Shown: positions 11,715 to 23,181 of the stretch, piece after piece
How the letters are laid out: each line of letters starts with the position of its first letter
Position numbering within the stretch: position 1 is the stretch's first letter
Origin: Dryococelus australis
Lineage: Eukaryota; Arthropoda; Insecta; Phasmatodea; Phasmatidae
Assembly (NCBI GenBank): GCA_029891345.1
Contig: CM056994.1
Location: forward strand, 62,729,251 to 62,793,250
Reading direction: 5' to 3'
Length of the DNA: 64,000 nucleotides
The notes under the pieces: generated by a model
Database searches by the model: none
What the model was told of the DNA's origin: nothing
The model's input: only the letters and a program-made list of their open reading frames with translations
Translations under genes and position numbers: made by a program

Positions 11715-12463
11715 AGCTGCTCCCTCTCCATGACGAATTCCCTATATCTAGCCCACCATTCAGGAGCCTTCCCTTGGAATTATCGATGGGCCCTGCTGAC
11801 CCATTGTTCGAGTCTTATTTCGTGTTTGCGCAATTCTCTTTCGCATTCTTTGGTTAACAATGTTGGGTCTTCGTGTGATCTTCTTCCAAACTCTAGCAGT
11901 TTGAGTTCAGTGTTGCTCGGGCCGTGATAGGGCTTTGGAGAGAGCCAGCATTCAGTTGTCGGTAGTCATCTGCCTTCAGACTATACTAGGCCTGGCCTCT
12001 TGATGCTTTCATCGGGCCTCCCTATGCATACATGATGAAAGTTCTGGGCGCAGACAACAACGGACCAGGTTGATCTCCTGCCTAGTGCATGTTAGCCAGC
12101 TGCAGTAGGCAGTCTGGTGAGTGTAGCATTTGTCACACTGGTATTCTAACCGGTGGGTGTAGTGCGGCTCATACGCCCACTCCAAGCATGGGTAATGGAA
12201 GCTGTTGTGTAAGTGCACACATACAATCACATATGCCCCCATGTCAGGGCATGTGGCTATATGGCAGCGGTCGGGAGAGGCTTCAAGATTGTCTGCCAGA
12301 CTCTGTTCGGAGCCAGACATTGTGGCTAGTTTGTGCAAGCACCATTGGGTGTTTCCGACTACCCAAAGTCCACTTGAGTTGAGATTTAGACTCTCGACTA
12401 TGTCACTAGAATTCGAGGTCAGCTGGATTTCTTCTGCTTCCTAGTCTGAATTATTGCAGCTGT

Positions 12464-12482
12464 GGTCCCACATTGGGCACCA
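12464..12482 (-). promoter_or_regulatory. Primer binding site, tRNA-Lys type
   Basis: The minus strand reads TGGTGCCCAATGTGGGACC directly after an LTR end in ..TTCTCA. It differs at two positions from TGGCGCCCAACGTGGG, the complement of the 3' end of insect tRNA-Lys(CUU). Confidence 0.75.
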
Positions 12483-12590
12483 TGAGAACCCTTGACACAC
12501 GACTGCACTTGGCGGAGTGAGGTCGCCACCATCAATTTATAGATTTGTTTGTGTCTCCAGCAACATAAAAATTTATGACCTCAGTCACTA
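12483..12590 (-). repeat. 5' LTR end (U5 side) of the Gypsy element
   Basis: The segment ends ..GGGTTCTCA on the minus strand immediately before the primer site. It appears truncated or replaced by another repeat beyond about 12590. Confidence 0.5.
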
Positions 12591-12690
12591 GTGGTGGTGG
12601 ACCGGAGCATGACCGGTGTAGAGAGCATAGGACGTGGTCTTTCTACTTGGCATGAAGTCAAATCCCGCTTTCATGGTCCGGTGGAAAGGC
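12590..12690 (-). repeat. Repeat motif R1, copy 1
   Basis: On the minus strand it translates as AGFDFMPSRKTTSYALYTGHA. Related segments at 48.61-48.69 kb and 51.80-51.88 kb give the same F-P-R-T-Y spacing and alignable DNA. It is a dispersed repeat of unknown class. Confidence 0.5.
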
Positions 12691-12779
12691 GGGAACACTG
12701 TCACAGGTTTGCCCGACAAGACGGTAGCACAAGGGTGGCTGATAACCCAGCTGAGGCAGCTGTGGATTACTGATGGCGC

Positions 12780-13345
12780 TGCGACCTGGTGTTGGTGCTG
12801 CAGTTGCTGGAGCTGGTCAGAGTCCAAAAAGGGCCGGTGGTCTGATATACCCTGAATCAGGGCTTGACGATGACAAAGGGGATGTCCTAACATCTGTGGA
12901 TGGCGATGACTATCGGGTGATGGTACCCAGCTGTCTTGAGTACTGGAAACAAATGTTGGGAGGGAGCTGAGAGGTGAGGCCTCTCCAGCTGGTGGGTGGT
13001 GTGAACTCAGTCCAGTGGGGTTAGACTGTGAAGTGCAGTTCTGGTGGGGTTGCAACTCTGCTTAGCTTTGGAGGTGGTAGCAGCCTTTCTTACTATCTGC
13101 TGAGCACCACTCCTCCGAGTAAATGGCATACGGAAAAGGAACAAATACCAGCCTTGACAGAGAGGGAAGTAGGTGATGATCAACCCTAGCTATGTGAACT
13201 TCCAAGGCAGAAGCCATACACAAGAGTCGAACCTGGTGCTCTTTAGTCCGATACAGTTCCGCGCGGTGGATGGAGTATGGATTGGCTTGGATAACTACCC
13301 ACCTTAGGGACATCTTAAGGTCTAAGGGACATCTTAGGGTCTAAG
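12780..13345 (+). repeat. Repeat family B, copy 1
   Basis: It shares ordered blocks with 56640-57180: GAGGTGAGGCCTCTC then GGTGGG, later GAGGT-GTAG-GCC then GCACCACTCCT, and finally TTGGATGGAGT-like then TTGGCT. It ends with a tandem pair built on GGGACATCTTAAGGTCTAA (about 13304-13343). The class is unknown; LTR fragment is possible. Confidence 0.55.
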
Positions 13346-14140
13346 CTCTACCTTGCTGTAAACATGGTGCACGCATGCCGCTCAATCTACTAATTAACCG
13401 TGATTACAACTCATCGCTAAAAGTTCCTACTTCCAATGCTACGGACGTAGAGAAAATTTTATAGATGAATTCTCGGCTGCCTACTCTACCAAGCAACAGG
13501 AACTTATGAGCAAATTCTCTTTGCATGAAGGTTACGCAACCCCCCCCCCTCCCCCGCGGAGAGCCTACAAGCCACCTGCCACCGGGCAAGGCCGAGCACC
13601 ATCAAAGAGGCACGAAGAAGAAACGCTGACACCTGCTGACCCAAGTTTTTCGTCTCCCACACCAACCAGGGCAGGATGCTTGCCCTCCCCACAGTCCGCG
13701 CCAGCAGCCTAAAAGCTTCACCTATATAAGTCCGGAGCTGCCGGGCTCGGGCAGTCATTCTTTCTCAAACAGTCTAGCGACATCCCAGAGCACTAATTCA
13801 GTGCTGGGACCACTGAAGATCTCGTAAGCTTCAAGTATGCCCCCAGCAACTACTTACTAGGTCTCTATGCCCAGCGATCACAAACATACATATTTAACTT
13901 CATTTTGTCTCTTCCGGACACCTTTTACATAGCTCAGTTTAACTTTCATTAATTTTATATTTGTCTAGAACCAGCTATTCCCCTTTCAACATAGAACCAG
14001 GTCGCCTACACCTGGAATCGCAGTTACCTTCAGCTCTCCACAATTTGGTAGGAGGTAGCATGGGGTCACGTGTTTTTTGAGTATTCAATAAACACTCTTT
14101 GTTCACTACTCTTCTCCTTTTCATTTATAGGGCGTTTGTC
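13345..14140 (+). promoter_or_regulatory. LTR-like sequence with TATA box and polyadenylation signal
   Basis: CCTATATAAGTCCGG at about 13720-13734 is followed about 30 bp on by GGGCAGTCATTC, which fits an initiator. AATAAA occurs near 14088-14093, followed by a T-rich stretch. The spacing suggests the U3-R-U5 order of an LTR, but no matching second copy or ends were found. Confidence 0.4.
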
Positions 14141-14357
14141 TGTGTTAACGGTAAGAGACAGATTATGACGTGCACTGACAACAGGAACCAGGAGATTGCT
14201 GACATACACATTAGAAGGCTACCTGTTACTTCCCAGCCACGTGCACTAAGTTAGTGCTGGCGGGGAGAAACAGAGACGCCACAACCACTATAAACATCTT
14301 CGCAAGGGAGGGGCTACAAGCTCAGGTTATCTCTCACTTTGAGCACTAAATCAGTGC
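13790..14357. repeat. Three copies of the near-palindrome GCACTAAnTYAGTGC
   Basis: Copies are at 13790-13804 (GCACTAATTCAGTGC), 14243-14257 (GCACTAAGTTAGTGC) and 14343-14357 (GCACTAAATCAGTGC). Each is followed by TGG. Confidence 0.75.
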
Positions 14358-15368
14358 TGGAGTGACATTAGCCTGGGGTTTAAAGCTCAACCCGGTGCAA
14401 ATGCACAACCAGTAGAGACTTGGTGGTCCACACGGCTACACGTCCCTGGTCAGCCCGCATGCATGGGGGATCAGTGTGGACTCTTATCAAGCTCGTACCA
14501 GCAAGTCACTATTGGGTTACACTGTAATAACTGTTCCTGTCTAAGTGCGTTACGTAGGCTGTCAGAACACTGTGCTCTAAGCCTTACAAGGAAAGGAGTG
14601 GCAAAATAAATGGGGAATAATACCTAGCTCGCGTTGCTATCAAACCCTGGATAGTATTACCACCTCCTACGCAGGAAAGGCAGGCGGAACGGGACCGTGC
14701 TTCCCAACTTACGCACCAAGCAGTCGCACCTACTCCGGTTACAGTAATCTACTTGTCACCTTGCTTTCGCATTCACCCAGACCGCCACCCTTTGGTTGAG
14801 GGGATTGCTAAATCATACTGAGGTAGGATACGGCTGGGCAAACCCGAACTTCTAGATCCATGAAGCCTACAACTGGAATTGACGCTTCGCGAGTGGACCG
14901 GGCTCACCACTATTGGGTGAAACCCACCTTAACAACAAATCCCATGACGACAGTGTAAATAAACAATTACCAACACCCCTCACCAAACACCTTCTAACCA
15001 GATTTAACCGCCCCGCCTTTGGTCTAGCGGAAAAATTCTCGACAAATGAGTCAGTCAGAATAACAGGGCACGCGTCAACGGGTGGCCTTTTAATGGGTGT
15101 GTTGTTAACATAGATGCTTCCCGGTGAAGGGAGCCCACCTGAAGTCCTACACTATGGTTCATATTTATTTGAGATAATTCTCAGTCTCCTGCTTCACTCC
15201 AACAAACATGGTGTCTACGTAGGACTAACAAACTTACTGTGAAATAAGAACTCAGTAGTACGACACAATACATATATATTCTCTGAAGAATATATACGGT
15301 GGCCCATACTGCCATACTATATCCTAAATATATGTTGTTTTGTTGCAATCTGTACAAGGAGCACTCAC
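14358..15368. other. No gene recognised
   Basis: This is mixed-composition sequence downstream of the Nup358 exon in its transcription direction. Short open frames have no recognisable motif. Confidence 0.5.
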
Positions 15369-15537
15369 CAGCTTGACTGCAGCGAAAGGCAGCCTCCAAG
15401 TTCCAGCGCTCTGCTGCCTTCTTGCGCACCTCTGGTAAGGTGTGGAGCCACATGGCATGAAGGTCCAAGGGTGGAACCATGGCTTGAAGCAATAGAGGGC
15501 CAGCCATACTGCATGCATCCTTCCAGTTGCCCAGTTC
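15369..15537 (-). CDS. Nup358: Nup358/RanBP2-like nucleoporin, coding exon (3'-most of three)
   Basis: Internal coding exon of 169 nt on the minus strand. The acceptor is gaatggccag before GAACTGG and the donor is AGCTG followed by gtgagtgc. It enters in phase 0, matching the exit phase of the exon at 41.7 kb, and leaves in phase 1. The product includes ELGNWKDACSMAGPLLLQAM and ends in AERWNLEAAFRCSQAG. The pattern NW-(R/K)-A, then a hydrophobic helix, then R-SQ-G resembles the corresponding segment of Nup358/RanBP2, whose human protein has a similar Q-W-R-A and RLSQSG. No in-frame codon is broken. The next downstream exon was not found below this point. Confidence 0.75.
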
Positions 15538-16919
15538 CTGGCCATTCACAAGTCAAAAAACACAATTTACTCCACATGCTCATTCCTCTTCACTTAAATT
15601 TAATTTCATTGAGAACTTTGTATGCCTTATAGCTGTCTAGTAACAAAACCAGCAAAATACATCATAGAAACCTGTCACTTGGCATTTACTTCCTTCAGGG
15701 AGGCTGAAGAAACAATCTAACTACAAACATCCACCATTACGCAGAGGACATTCCCACCGCACACAACTTCATCAAAGAGTTATCTCTTGTCCCCCCTACT
15801 TTTCACCTCTCTATTCTTTTATGTATTCTGGTTAGCTCAAATTAAACCACTCTTCCACACCTTTGCAAGTAGACAATTCACGCGCTACCTCATCCAAGCT
15901 GATATTTCTTTTTGCAAGATGGTGGAATGTATGACACATATTTTAGTCTTCTAAAATTTTCTGCATTACTGCTGTTACAAACATTTTAATATATCTTTAC
16001 GGTGTACAATCATAAATTGCACAAGTAAAAATTGACGTGCATAACCAAGTAAGGCTTAATTAGTTTAAATGCAACAGTGCAATGCATGTATTTATTTATT
16101 CATTTCTGATTTTTGTACCATTTCCCCAAAAATCTGTTGCAGATTCTCAATTTTTATTAGTAAAGCCAAAAGGGTTAGGAACACTTCCATAACTTCTAAC
16201 TTCTTAACAGAACTGTCAAGTATAACACTGATTGTATTAACAGAAAAGTACAGTGAAATCCCATATAATTATGAGTAATGCCTATGTACGAGAATTTTGT
16301 ACTTATGATAGTTTCCTAATAAACCCTCATACTGTACTATACTACCAAGGCTAAATTAACAGATTAATTATCAAGGATTATTATGTATTATGTATTTACA
16401 TTTTTGCAAACAATTTGAATGAATTTTGATAAAATGTATTTGTCATTTCTAACAATTGTGGTGAATTAAAATTGCTTAAACTGTGTATAAAAGTGTGCAT
16501 TGCGCATAGTTAATCTCGTAAAACATGTATAGGTCACAATCCATGAGAAGTGGCAACACTGCAGTGCAGAAGCTGTTGCAATAATGCGCAGTCTGAATTT
16601 TAGGCAACAAACAACCACATGCCCATGCTCACATCCTTTATCTATGCCATACTGTATATACCAGTTGTGCTTTGTCTTCCTTTGCACTGATTACTTGAAA
16701 ATTGTACGGCTACAGTACATTCTCTATGAAACGTTTCTCAGGGGTCCAACAAAATTTTTTTTGATAACTGTGGAAGTTCAATGCACAAGGTCTTAAAATG
16801 AAAATGAATTAGAAATTGGAGCATATAATATGTTCCATGCATGCTAACTTTTAATCCAACTGGGTTTCAATGTATTGTGCTTTCAAATGACAAGTTCAAG
16901 TTGATGATAGGCAATAGAG
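15538..16919. other. Intron sequence, AT-rich, no gene recognised
   Basis: No coding or repeat assignment is supported. A weak pair of CAGT ends around 16251-16338 might be a degraded MITE. Confidence 0.5.
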
Positions 16920-17665
16920 TGACATTCCGTGGGCATAGTCATTCATCCGATCTAGCCTCGCCACAGCTGCGGTCGCCTCCTAAGAGACATTAAGCCGCAC
17001 ACGCCACAGCTCGCCTAGAAACCCAGGGTTAGCTTCGCCCAGATTATGCATCCTGCTGTGCCACAACCTGCTCCACACCACGACGCCGCTCTCTTCCCCT
17101 CTGGCCATCGGCTGCGAGAAGGGAACAAGCCGGCTGCCTACGGCCATCTCCACCATTTATCCACCGCGTTCTCTCTCTACGACCTCTCTGCTACTCTCAC
17201 AACCCCTGCACTGGCCCTGTGTGCCAAGTATATATAAAGCCAGCAGCCCACAGTTCGAGGCTGTCTCGCATCAGTCAGTCGCAGAATGTCACTCTGCCCG
17301 TGCGCCTACCGACTTGGCTGTTTCACACAGTTCAGTTGCAGTCTATTACTCTGCCCAGGTGCCTACCAACTTCATGTCAAATCTGTCGCAGAACATTACG
17401 CTTATCGTGAGCATACAGACTTCATTTAGCCATCACTCCTTTATGCAGCTTTGTAGAGTTGTTACTCTGCACGACACTGCCACGCTGCTAGCCAGCACAC
17501 CGAAGCCTGTTGCGCTTCTAGCTACCTCGTAGCTCAACCACAGTTGTCACGAGTCAACCATTGACTTGGGGTCGCCCCCCGCCCAGCATCTTCCAAGGCT
17601 AGGAAACATTCAAACATTCCGGTTGGCATCCTAGGATCGGCCTTTCAAGCCCTAGTCAGGGTACA
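16920..17665 (+). repeat. LTR family A, copy 2 (plus orientation)
   Basis: It starts TGACATTCC and ends CAGGGTACA, 746 bp. TATATATAAA lies at 17229-17238 and TCAGTCAGTC, an arthropod-type initiator sequence, at 17271-17280. Just downstream is a 57-bp tandem unit marked by ACTCTGCCC at 17291 and 17348. The 3' third matches copy 1 at 5141-5745 in inverted orientation. No adjoining retrotransposon body was recognised. Confidence 0.6.
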
Positions 17666-18835
17666 GGCTGGTATATGTGTTTACTGACCAGTCAAAAAAC
17701 AAACATAATCCAAAATTGGTTGAGTTGTCACTCCTAGCACACTGCATTTCTCTACTTTGTTTCCGTTATCTCCTGCTTAGTCACCATGCCTCTTACCTCT
17801 TACACTCTGGCACGAGTAGTCACGAGACGGGACCTCCGTCCCCTACCACAGCACCTTGAAGGACTATCTCGACATGGTGCTTGGGAAGCCTGTATTCCTG
17901 GGTAGCACAAGAGCAATTACTGCCATGAACTGCCACTCCCACCAGTATGTGCCCAAGTCTGCCAGTAATGTTCCACTCGCAAAGTTTCTTGCTGGAGAAT
18001 GATAGGCCAACCCCTGACAAGGAGTCCTGTTTCTCCGTGTATACTTGGATCCGCCAGCGATGTCCTGCTCGTCAAGTAGACACTAGAATGGATGCCCAAA
18101 CCATGCTAGTGATACCTTCTGTCAAGTGCTTGGGGTCTGCCAGCAAAGTCCCACTCGCCAAGCCACTTGACTGAAGGCCAATAGATCAAGCTGCATATCC
18201 CAATCCGACAGTCTCAACTTACATCCTTCAGGCCATGCCTACCCCTTGGAACATCCACAATCTGCCTTTCTGTTGTCTCACTCCTTATGCGTAATCATAG
18301 GGCTGGGCAGAAAAGAGCTGATAAGCAGGGTCTAGAGGCCTGGAGAGTGCAAAGCTAGGTGCAAACCAGGTGTACTCCTGGAAGGAGGAGGAAGCTGCTC
18401 GCCAGAGAGGCTCAGCCACTAGCACAGCCAGGGTACAACAGTGTCTGTTCTGACACATGCAACGTGCCATGATGCCACTGCCACCGACACCACCCAAGAA
18501 AGCAACAACTTTTCCCTGTCCTGCTTGCACTGATAAGGTGGTCAAACGCCTTAACCTCACACCAGGTTACACCCTGATACGAGTACCCACTCGGCCCATG
18601 TTAGCCAGTGCACCTCCCAAGGCTCAGCGCAATGTGATCGAGGTTATGAAACCAACCACCACCGGCCCCATGAATAACCCCATCAGAACGGCGATGCTTG
18701 CTTCTCAGTTGTAAGGGGGGAAGAGTCTTGACATTGCCCACCAGACCCAGTAGAATGCAAGTCAAAATATTATCTCTAAATTTAAGACCATTCAAGAATA
18801 CAAAAGAAGTAGTTGCAGTAAAACAGGCATTCCAT
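17666..18835. other. No gene recognised; contains an 89-bp tandem repeat
   Basis: Open frames on both strands lack recognisable motifs. A repeat marked by TCYGCCAGYRAWGT recurs at 17958, 18050 and 18136. A purine-rich AAGGGGGGAAGAG tract at 18715-18727 could be a polypurine tract, but no LTR pair was found. Confidence 0.5.
17958..18170 (+). repeat. Three diverged tandem units of about 89 bp
   Basis: Units start TCTGCCAGTAATGTTCCACT, TCCGCCAGCGATGTCCTGCT and TCTGCCAGCAAAGTCCCACT at 17958, 18050 and 18136. Confidence 0.6.
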
Positions 18836-18851
18836 TGTAACAGGTGTTACA
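18836..18851. repeat. Subterminal palindrome TGTAACAGGTGTTACA
   Basis: One of six related 16- to 18-bp sites around the transposase relic; a candidate transposase-binding site. Confidence 0.6.
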
Positions 18852-19190
18852 GTTGGACAGGTAAAACAACCCATTTTTATAAGCAAATTAAATTTTACTA
18901 AAATATAAGTAACACAAAGAGAGAGTTTTTGTTTTTTTACTGTATAGTGATGTAGTATTCCTGAAGGCAATCTTTTCTCTCAATTTAAGTATTAAAAACA
19001 TACAGTAACGGGTGTTACATAAATGCAACCTAGTTGCTGCCGTAACCAGTGAAAATCAATAAAACATGTGAGATGACAATTGACAGAAATGCACAAATTT
19101 CAATTCACAGAACAGAAAGGCCAGAGAAACCACACACATTTTTAGAAACAAAATAATGACTCAATATTTCTCACAATTTAACTATTTTGA

Positions 19191-19206
19191 TGTAACGGGT
19201 GTTACA
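19191..19206. repeat. Subterminal palindrome TGTAACGGGTGTTACA
   Basis: Identical to the site at 23644-23659 on the other side of the transposase relic. Confidence 0.65.
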
Positions 19207-19562
19207 TGGTTCACGAAACACCCCATAAATAAGTAAAACTGGCAAAGCACTTAACAGATTAAACAAGACAAAGGTGTATAACCATCAATTAACGTAAGAT
19301 TACTTATTTGAAGGAGAAAAAATAATAATAGTTTTCTAAGGATATGAAACAATAATGCAATATTCTTATGAATCCCTTTTTAAAAGTTGTGGTTAAAAGT
19401 AAATTTGTTACAACACAACAATATTGAAACATAAACTTGACAATACTTACATATACACAACATAACAATACTTAAATATACACAACATAATAATACTTGA
19501 ACATAAACATACATATACACATGTAAGTCAAACCCTTACGTTCAAATTCTCTGTATTTTATT

Positions 19563-22500
19563 TTAAAACTCAACTGCACTGCTGAATTCATAATAAAGGC
19601 TATTTCCTTTCATTTTTATGTCAGGTATTGGCAATTTTCTAACAACAGAGTTTAAAGACATAATTTTCACGTTATCATCAAGATCACTCTGGCAGATACC
19701 AATGTATAATGTTCTATGAGTTGATGAAATTTTCTTCTTTTCCGACAAAAGCTCCACCAACGCAAACACACCACTTTGAATACTTAATGCTACAGGTTTG
19801 CTTGTTGCCATAGATTGCACAGGTGGATTAAATTCCTCATCTTCTGAATCTGTTTAAACGTCAAAGTACATTAATTTTCTTCTAGCATTGGCAGGAATTT
19901 CATTTTTGAAAACACTTAGTCTTTCCATTTCTGATTGGGATGATTTAGCAATAAGCAAATCAGTTTGGTTGTACAATCTAAATTGGTGGGTTGTTTGAAT
20001 ATGTGGAATGGCATGAATTGAATGGCATCTTCTGTTTAAAAGAATAATTTTTTCCTCAACAGCTTCTTTACTGACATATACACACTTTACAACTTTCAAA
20101 TGCTCTTCCACATATTCATGAAACTTCTTGATTTCACTCCAGTCCACACGCACCACTTCACAGTTCCCCCTATTCCATCCACAGCACCTTTCCCATGTGA
20201 ACTAGCAAAAAAAGTTCCATTCACAATCATTGATGCCAAAATCACTCGCCACAAAACACATATTGGATAGAGTAAATCTGTTTTTAAATTGGCAGGCACA
20301 GTTGTCACTAAACATATACAACTTGTTTACGTCTTGATGGGTAGCTTTCAAGTCTTTTATAATCTCGTGTCAAGGAAAGTCCATACAGCATATTTACTAT
20401 GTGACAAATCATCACTTATTATTGCATATGACTTGACATCACTTGAAATCCAAATGCAGCACATAACACTGTCACTTGGGCGTGGCTCCAATGAGCAGAC
20501 TGTATCTCATCGTGACTTACCAAAGCATAATTTTCGGCAAAATCTACCTCCACTACCACTTCTCTGTCTGGCAAAATTTCATTTTTGCATACTGAAAATT
20601 AGGGTTGGGCGAAGCTGGATATTTCATTTTGAAGTAAATTCAAAGCAAATTTGTTATAATATTCACGAATTCGAATCGAATACCGAATTTAATATCAATT
20701 CAAAGTGTTTTGTTGGCAAATACCTATACATTGCACCAAATATATATTTTTTATCAATTCAATAACTATACATTTTTACAAGATAGGTAAAAGGCAGATA
20801 AACAAGAAAGTTTTCCACCAATTTAAAAAAAAAAGAATTAGTCTTTTACCACGTACCATATTTACCTGAAAGGAAGACGAGGTTTTTTTTGACAGAAAAG
20901 GAATATAAAAAATATAGGGTCGTCTAAAATTCAAATCCTAGGACTACAAGTACCATAAATGTGTGACACTGCTAGTGCAGTATTTAAGTTTGTCTTACAT
21001 GCACAACATTACTATGGACTTCTATTCATAATTTCATACTCAAGAAGCAGTTAATCCTCCAAAATTGGCATGCTATGAGACAGAGGATTTTGACAAATAC
21101 TTTTCATGCTTAAATACTGTGTGTCCTATGGTTGTACATATTTTTGTAGTGCTGAGAGTGTGCCTGTCAACTTTGACAAGGGCCCCCTTATCTGATGTCA
21201 CCCAGAGAAATAAAATGCTTTAGTGGTAGTAGTAGTAGTGGTGGTAATGGTGGCAGTGGTGGTAGCGGTCGTAGGGGCGGGCGGTTTATAATTCACTAGG
21301 CGAATGACATCATGATGGGATGGCCTAAAAATAAAGTTTCCAGATTAAGAGCTAATCCGACTAATGGCTACTCCTAATCCGATTAATTTGCAAATGGCTT
21401 CAAAGAGGAAGCACTTTGCTGGGAAGCAAAATGGCTCAAGTTACATAATATATGATGTACAATTATGTTTTTGCTTATGACAAACCTTCAAATCTGTCTG
21501 TGAATACACTGACAAAATGAATTTTCTCAACTAAATTTGATTCATCAAATCATAATCGCGTATGTAAAGAGCCGATACAATACTTCTGGCATGAAACCAC
21601 ACTTGTCTTTTATTAACAATTTTCCGTTTTTTTAAATTACATTATTGAAAAGTGAGATTTGAATAGCAGTGGGTTCAATTTCACACTTTTCACAGCAGTT
21701 AAGTCTGTAAAACATCCAGTTTAATATTATATTTATCACACTGCAAAACTCTGCTGTACATGAGGAAAATAAACATATAATACAGATTAAAATGGGAGAT
21801 GCCGAATTAAATTATGAAAGATAATGAAGTAAGTGTTTAGTAATATAAAAATATTTTCCCCCAATAATTCAGTTTTGCTATATTGTGAGTAAAATTAGAT
21901 ACTGACAATTATTTTATACCGAATGCAGTTTGAACTAATTTGTGGGGATTCTGTTGAGTTGAGGTTATGTTTTCATGATTCACTAGTCATATGTGTGGCA
22001 AACGTGGAATAAAAACATTGATATTATTAAGTGCACATTGTCTTCTTCCACTTTTTGGGCGAATAATAATAAATAATTAAAGTTGCCCAAAAATATTTTT
22101 TTGTTTCAAAGTTCGAAGCAAAAATTTTGTTTTGAATATGAAGCCCAATATTAAAAATATTCTATTCAAATTCTCAAAGCTTCGCCCACCCATACTGAAA
22201 ATACTCAGCTTGTACATTTTTAATATAGGAATGAATTTTGAACTGTGGTATTTTCCTGCCAAGTTCACCCAATGCATCCTGCAACTTCCCCACTGTTGCC
22301 ATACTATAACCCAATTTAAATCAACATTGTCAGGAATAAACTTTTGCACACCATGTACAAATGTTTGTCATGCACTTTTCATATTTTGTGTCGCAGCATA
22401 ACTGCTCTATAAGTTCTTTATGGTGTTTTGGAAATGAAGGAACAACTTTTACAATTGACTGAAGGATATAACTTAAATTTGCATGGTGCTTGCATACGCA

Positions 22501-23181
22501 GACATTGTGTGGGGTATCTGCAACAGGTAAAACATAAGGTGGGTGCAATTAATAAAACTTATATTTTCCTACTTCAATATCTGGGTAGAATTTTTTAAAT
22601 TCTTGGTATGCTTCCCCTATTGTCGAGACCATGTGTCTTTTTTGTGTCAACTCTCTTTTACCAGTTTCTGGACATTTTCAGAATTTATATCCTGCTTTCC
22701 TGGAGCTTGACAGCTTATGTCTTCCTGACAAAAAAATCTTTCAATTAACTTTATATATTCATGTCGTAATTTTTTTTTTAATGTTTTAACACCTTACACA
22801 GGTGTGATTATATCTTGTCCAATACATTGTCACCAATTTTTTTAGCACAGCTGTATTCTTACCTGGACTATTAGAAGCATTAGTTTTGCCATATTCAATG
22901 CCTTTCCAAATGATTGGCGACACTTGAATGTACCTATTGCAGATTCTCACTGTTCAACCAGAATTGATTTTAACACTTTTTTTTCCGTGCTCTCTAATTC
23001 TTTTCAGTATCTTCCTTCTATTTTCCTTAATCATCCGCATATTTTCTTTCCTTTTTTCTTTACTTTTTTGTCATCTGATCTTGTCAAGATCCTTCTGCAA
23101 GTGGTCTTCACCTCTTACTGGATCCTCTTTCATTTTCTTCCTGTATTTTGTCATCCTTGTGTTTTTCTTGGGTCCCATTTC
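19563..23181 (-). pseudogene. DDE-like transposase remnant, split by a hAT insert
   Basis: Read on the minus strand, it starts MGPKKNTRMTKYRKKMKEDP at 23180 (a basic N-terminus). It continues with QAPGKQDI near 22700, VCVCKHHANLSYIL near 22490 and HHKELIEQLCCDT near 22425, with clustered Cys residues. The coding sequence is then interrupted by a 1595-bp insertion. Below the insertion come VVVEVDFAENYA near 20530 and QSAHWSHAQVTVL. MFSDNCACQFKN near 20290 and FFASSHGKGAVDGIGGTVK near 20170-20230 follow. The Asp in VDFAENY and in FSDN look like catalytic acids of a DDE nuclease. Stops and frame changes break every block. The last block (19563-19820) is lineage-specific. The family recurs in invertebrate genomes to my knowledge, but its name is uncertain. 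Confidence 0.65.
20600..22194. mobile_element. Non-autonomous hAT-type insertion
   Basis: It starts TAGGGTTGGGCGAAGCT and ends AGCTTCGCCCACCCATA, imperfect inverted ends. It is flanked by identical 8-bp copies of CTGAAAAT at 20592-20599 and 22195-22202, the target size of hAT elements. The insert is 1595 bp, AT-rich and has no transposase. It sits inside the reading frame of the surrounding transposase relic, so it arrived later. Confidence 0.85.

Larger units (their letters stand above)
8436..12590 (-). mobile_element. Inactivated Ty3/Gypsy-type retrotransposon
   Basis: Read on the minus strand, the order from 5' to 3' is LTR end (12483 upward), primer binding site (12464-12482), gag remnant, protease/RT, RNase H and integrase. 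This is the Ty3/Gypsy order. All frames are broken, and RT and integrase have lost catalytic residues. I could not pair the LTR end with a 3' LTR; the purine-rich minus-strand tract at 8281-8303 is a possible polypurine tract. Confidence 0.85.

Noticed and set aside
12588-13055. 155-codon minus-strand open frame rich in Ser, His and Gln
   Set aside because: It spans two dispersed repeats (R1 and family B); the composition follows the repeat, and no domain is visible.
13304-13343. TTAGGG occurrences suggesting telomeric repeat
   Set aside because: Only a tandem pair with a longer unit containing GGGACATCTTA; not a telomere array.
16251-16338. Possible short MITE with CAGT ends next to TA
   Set aside because: After the first four bases the two ends do not match convincingly as inverted repeats.
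18457-18714. Plus-strand open frame and overlapping minus-strand frame (18285-18560)
   Set aside because: Both are open by chance in GC-richer sequence; neither shows a family motif or splice signals.
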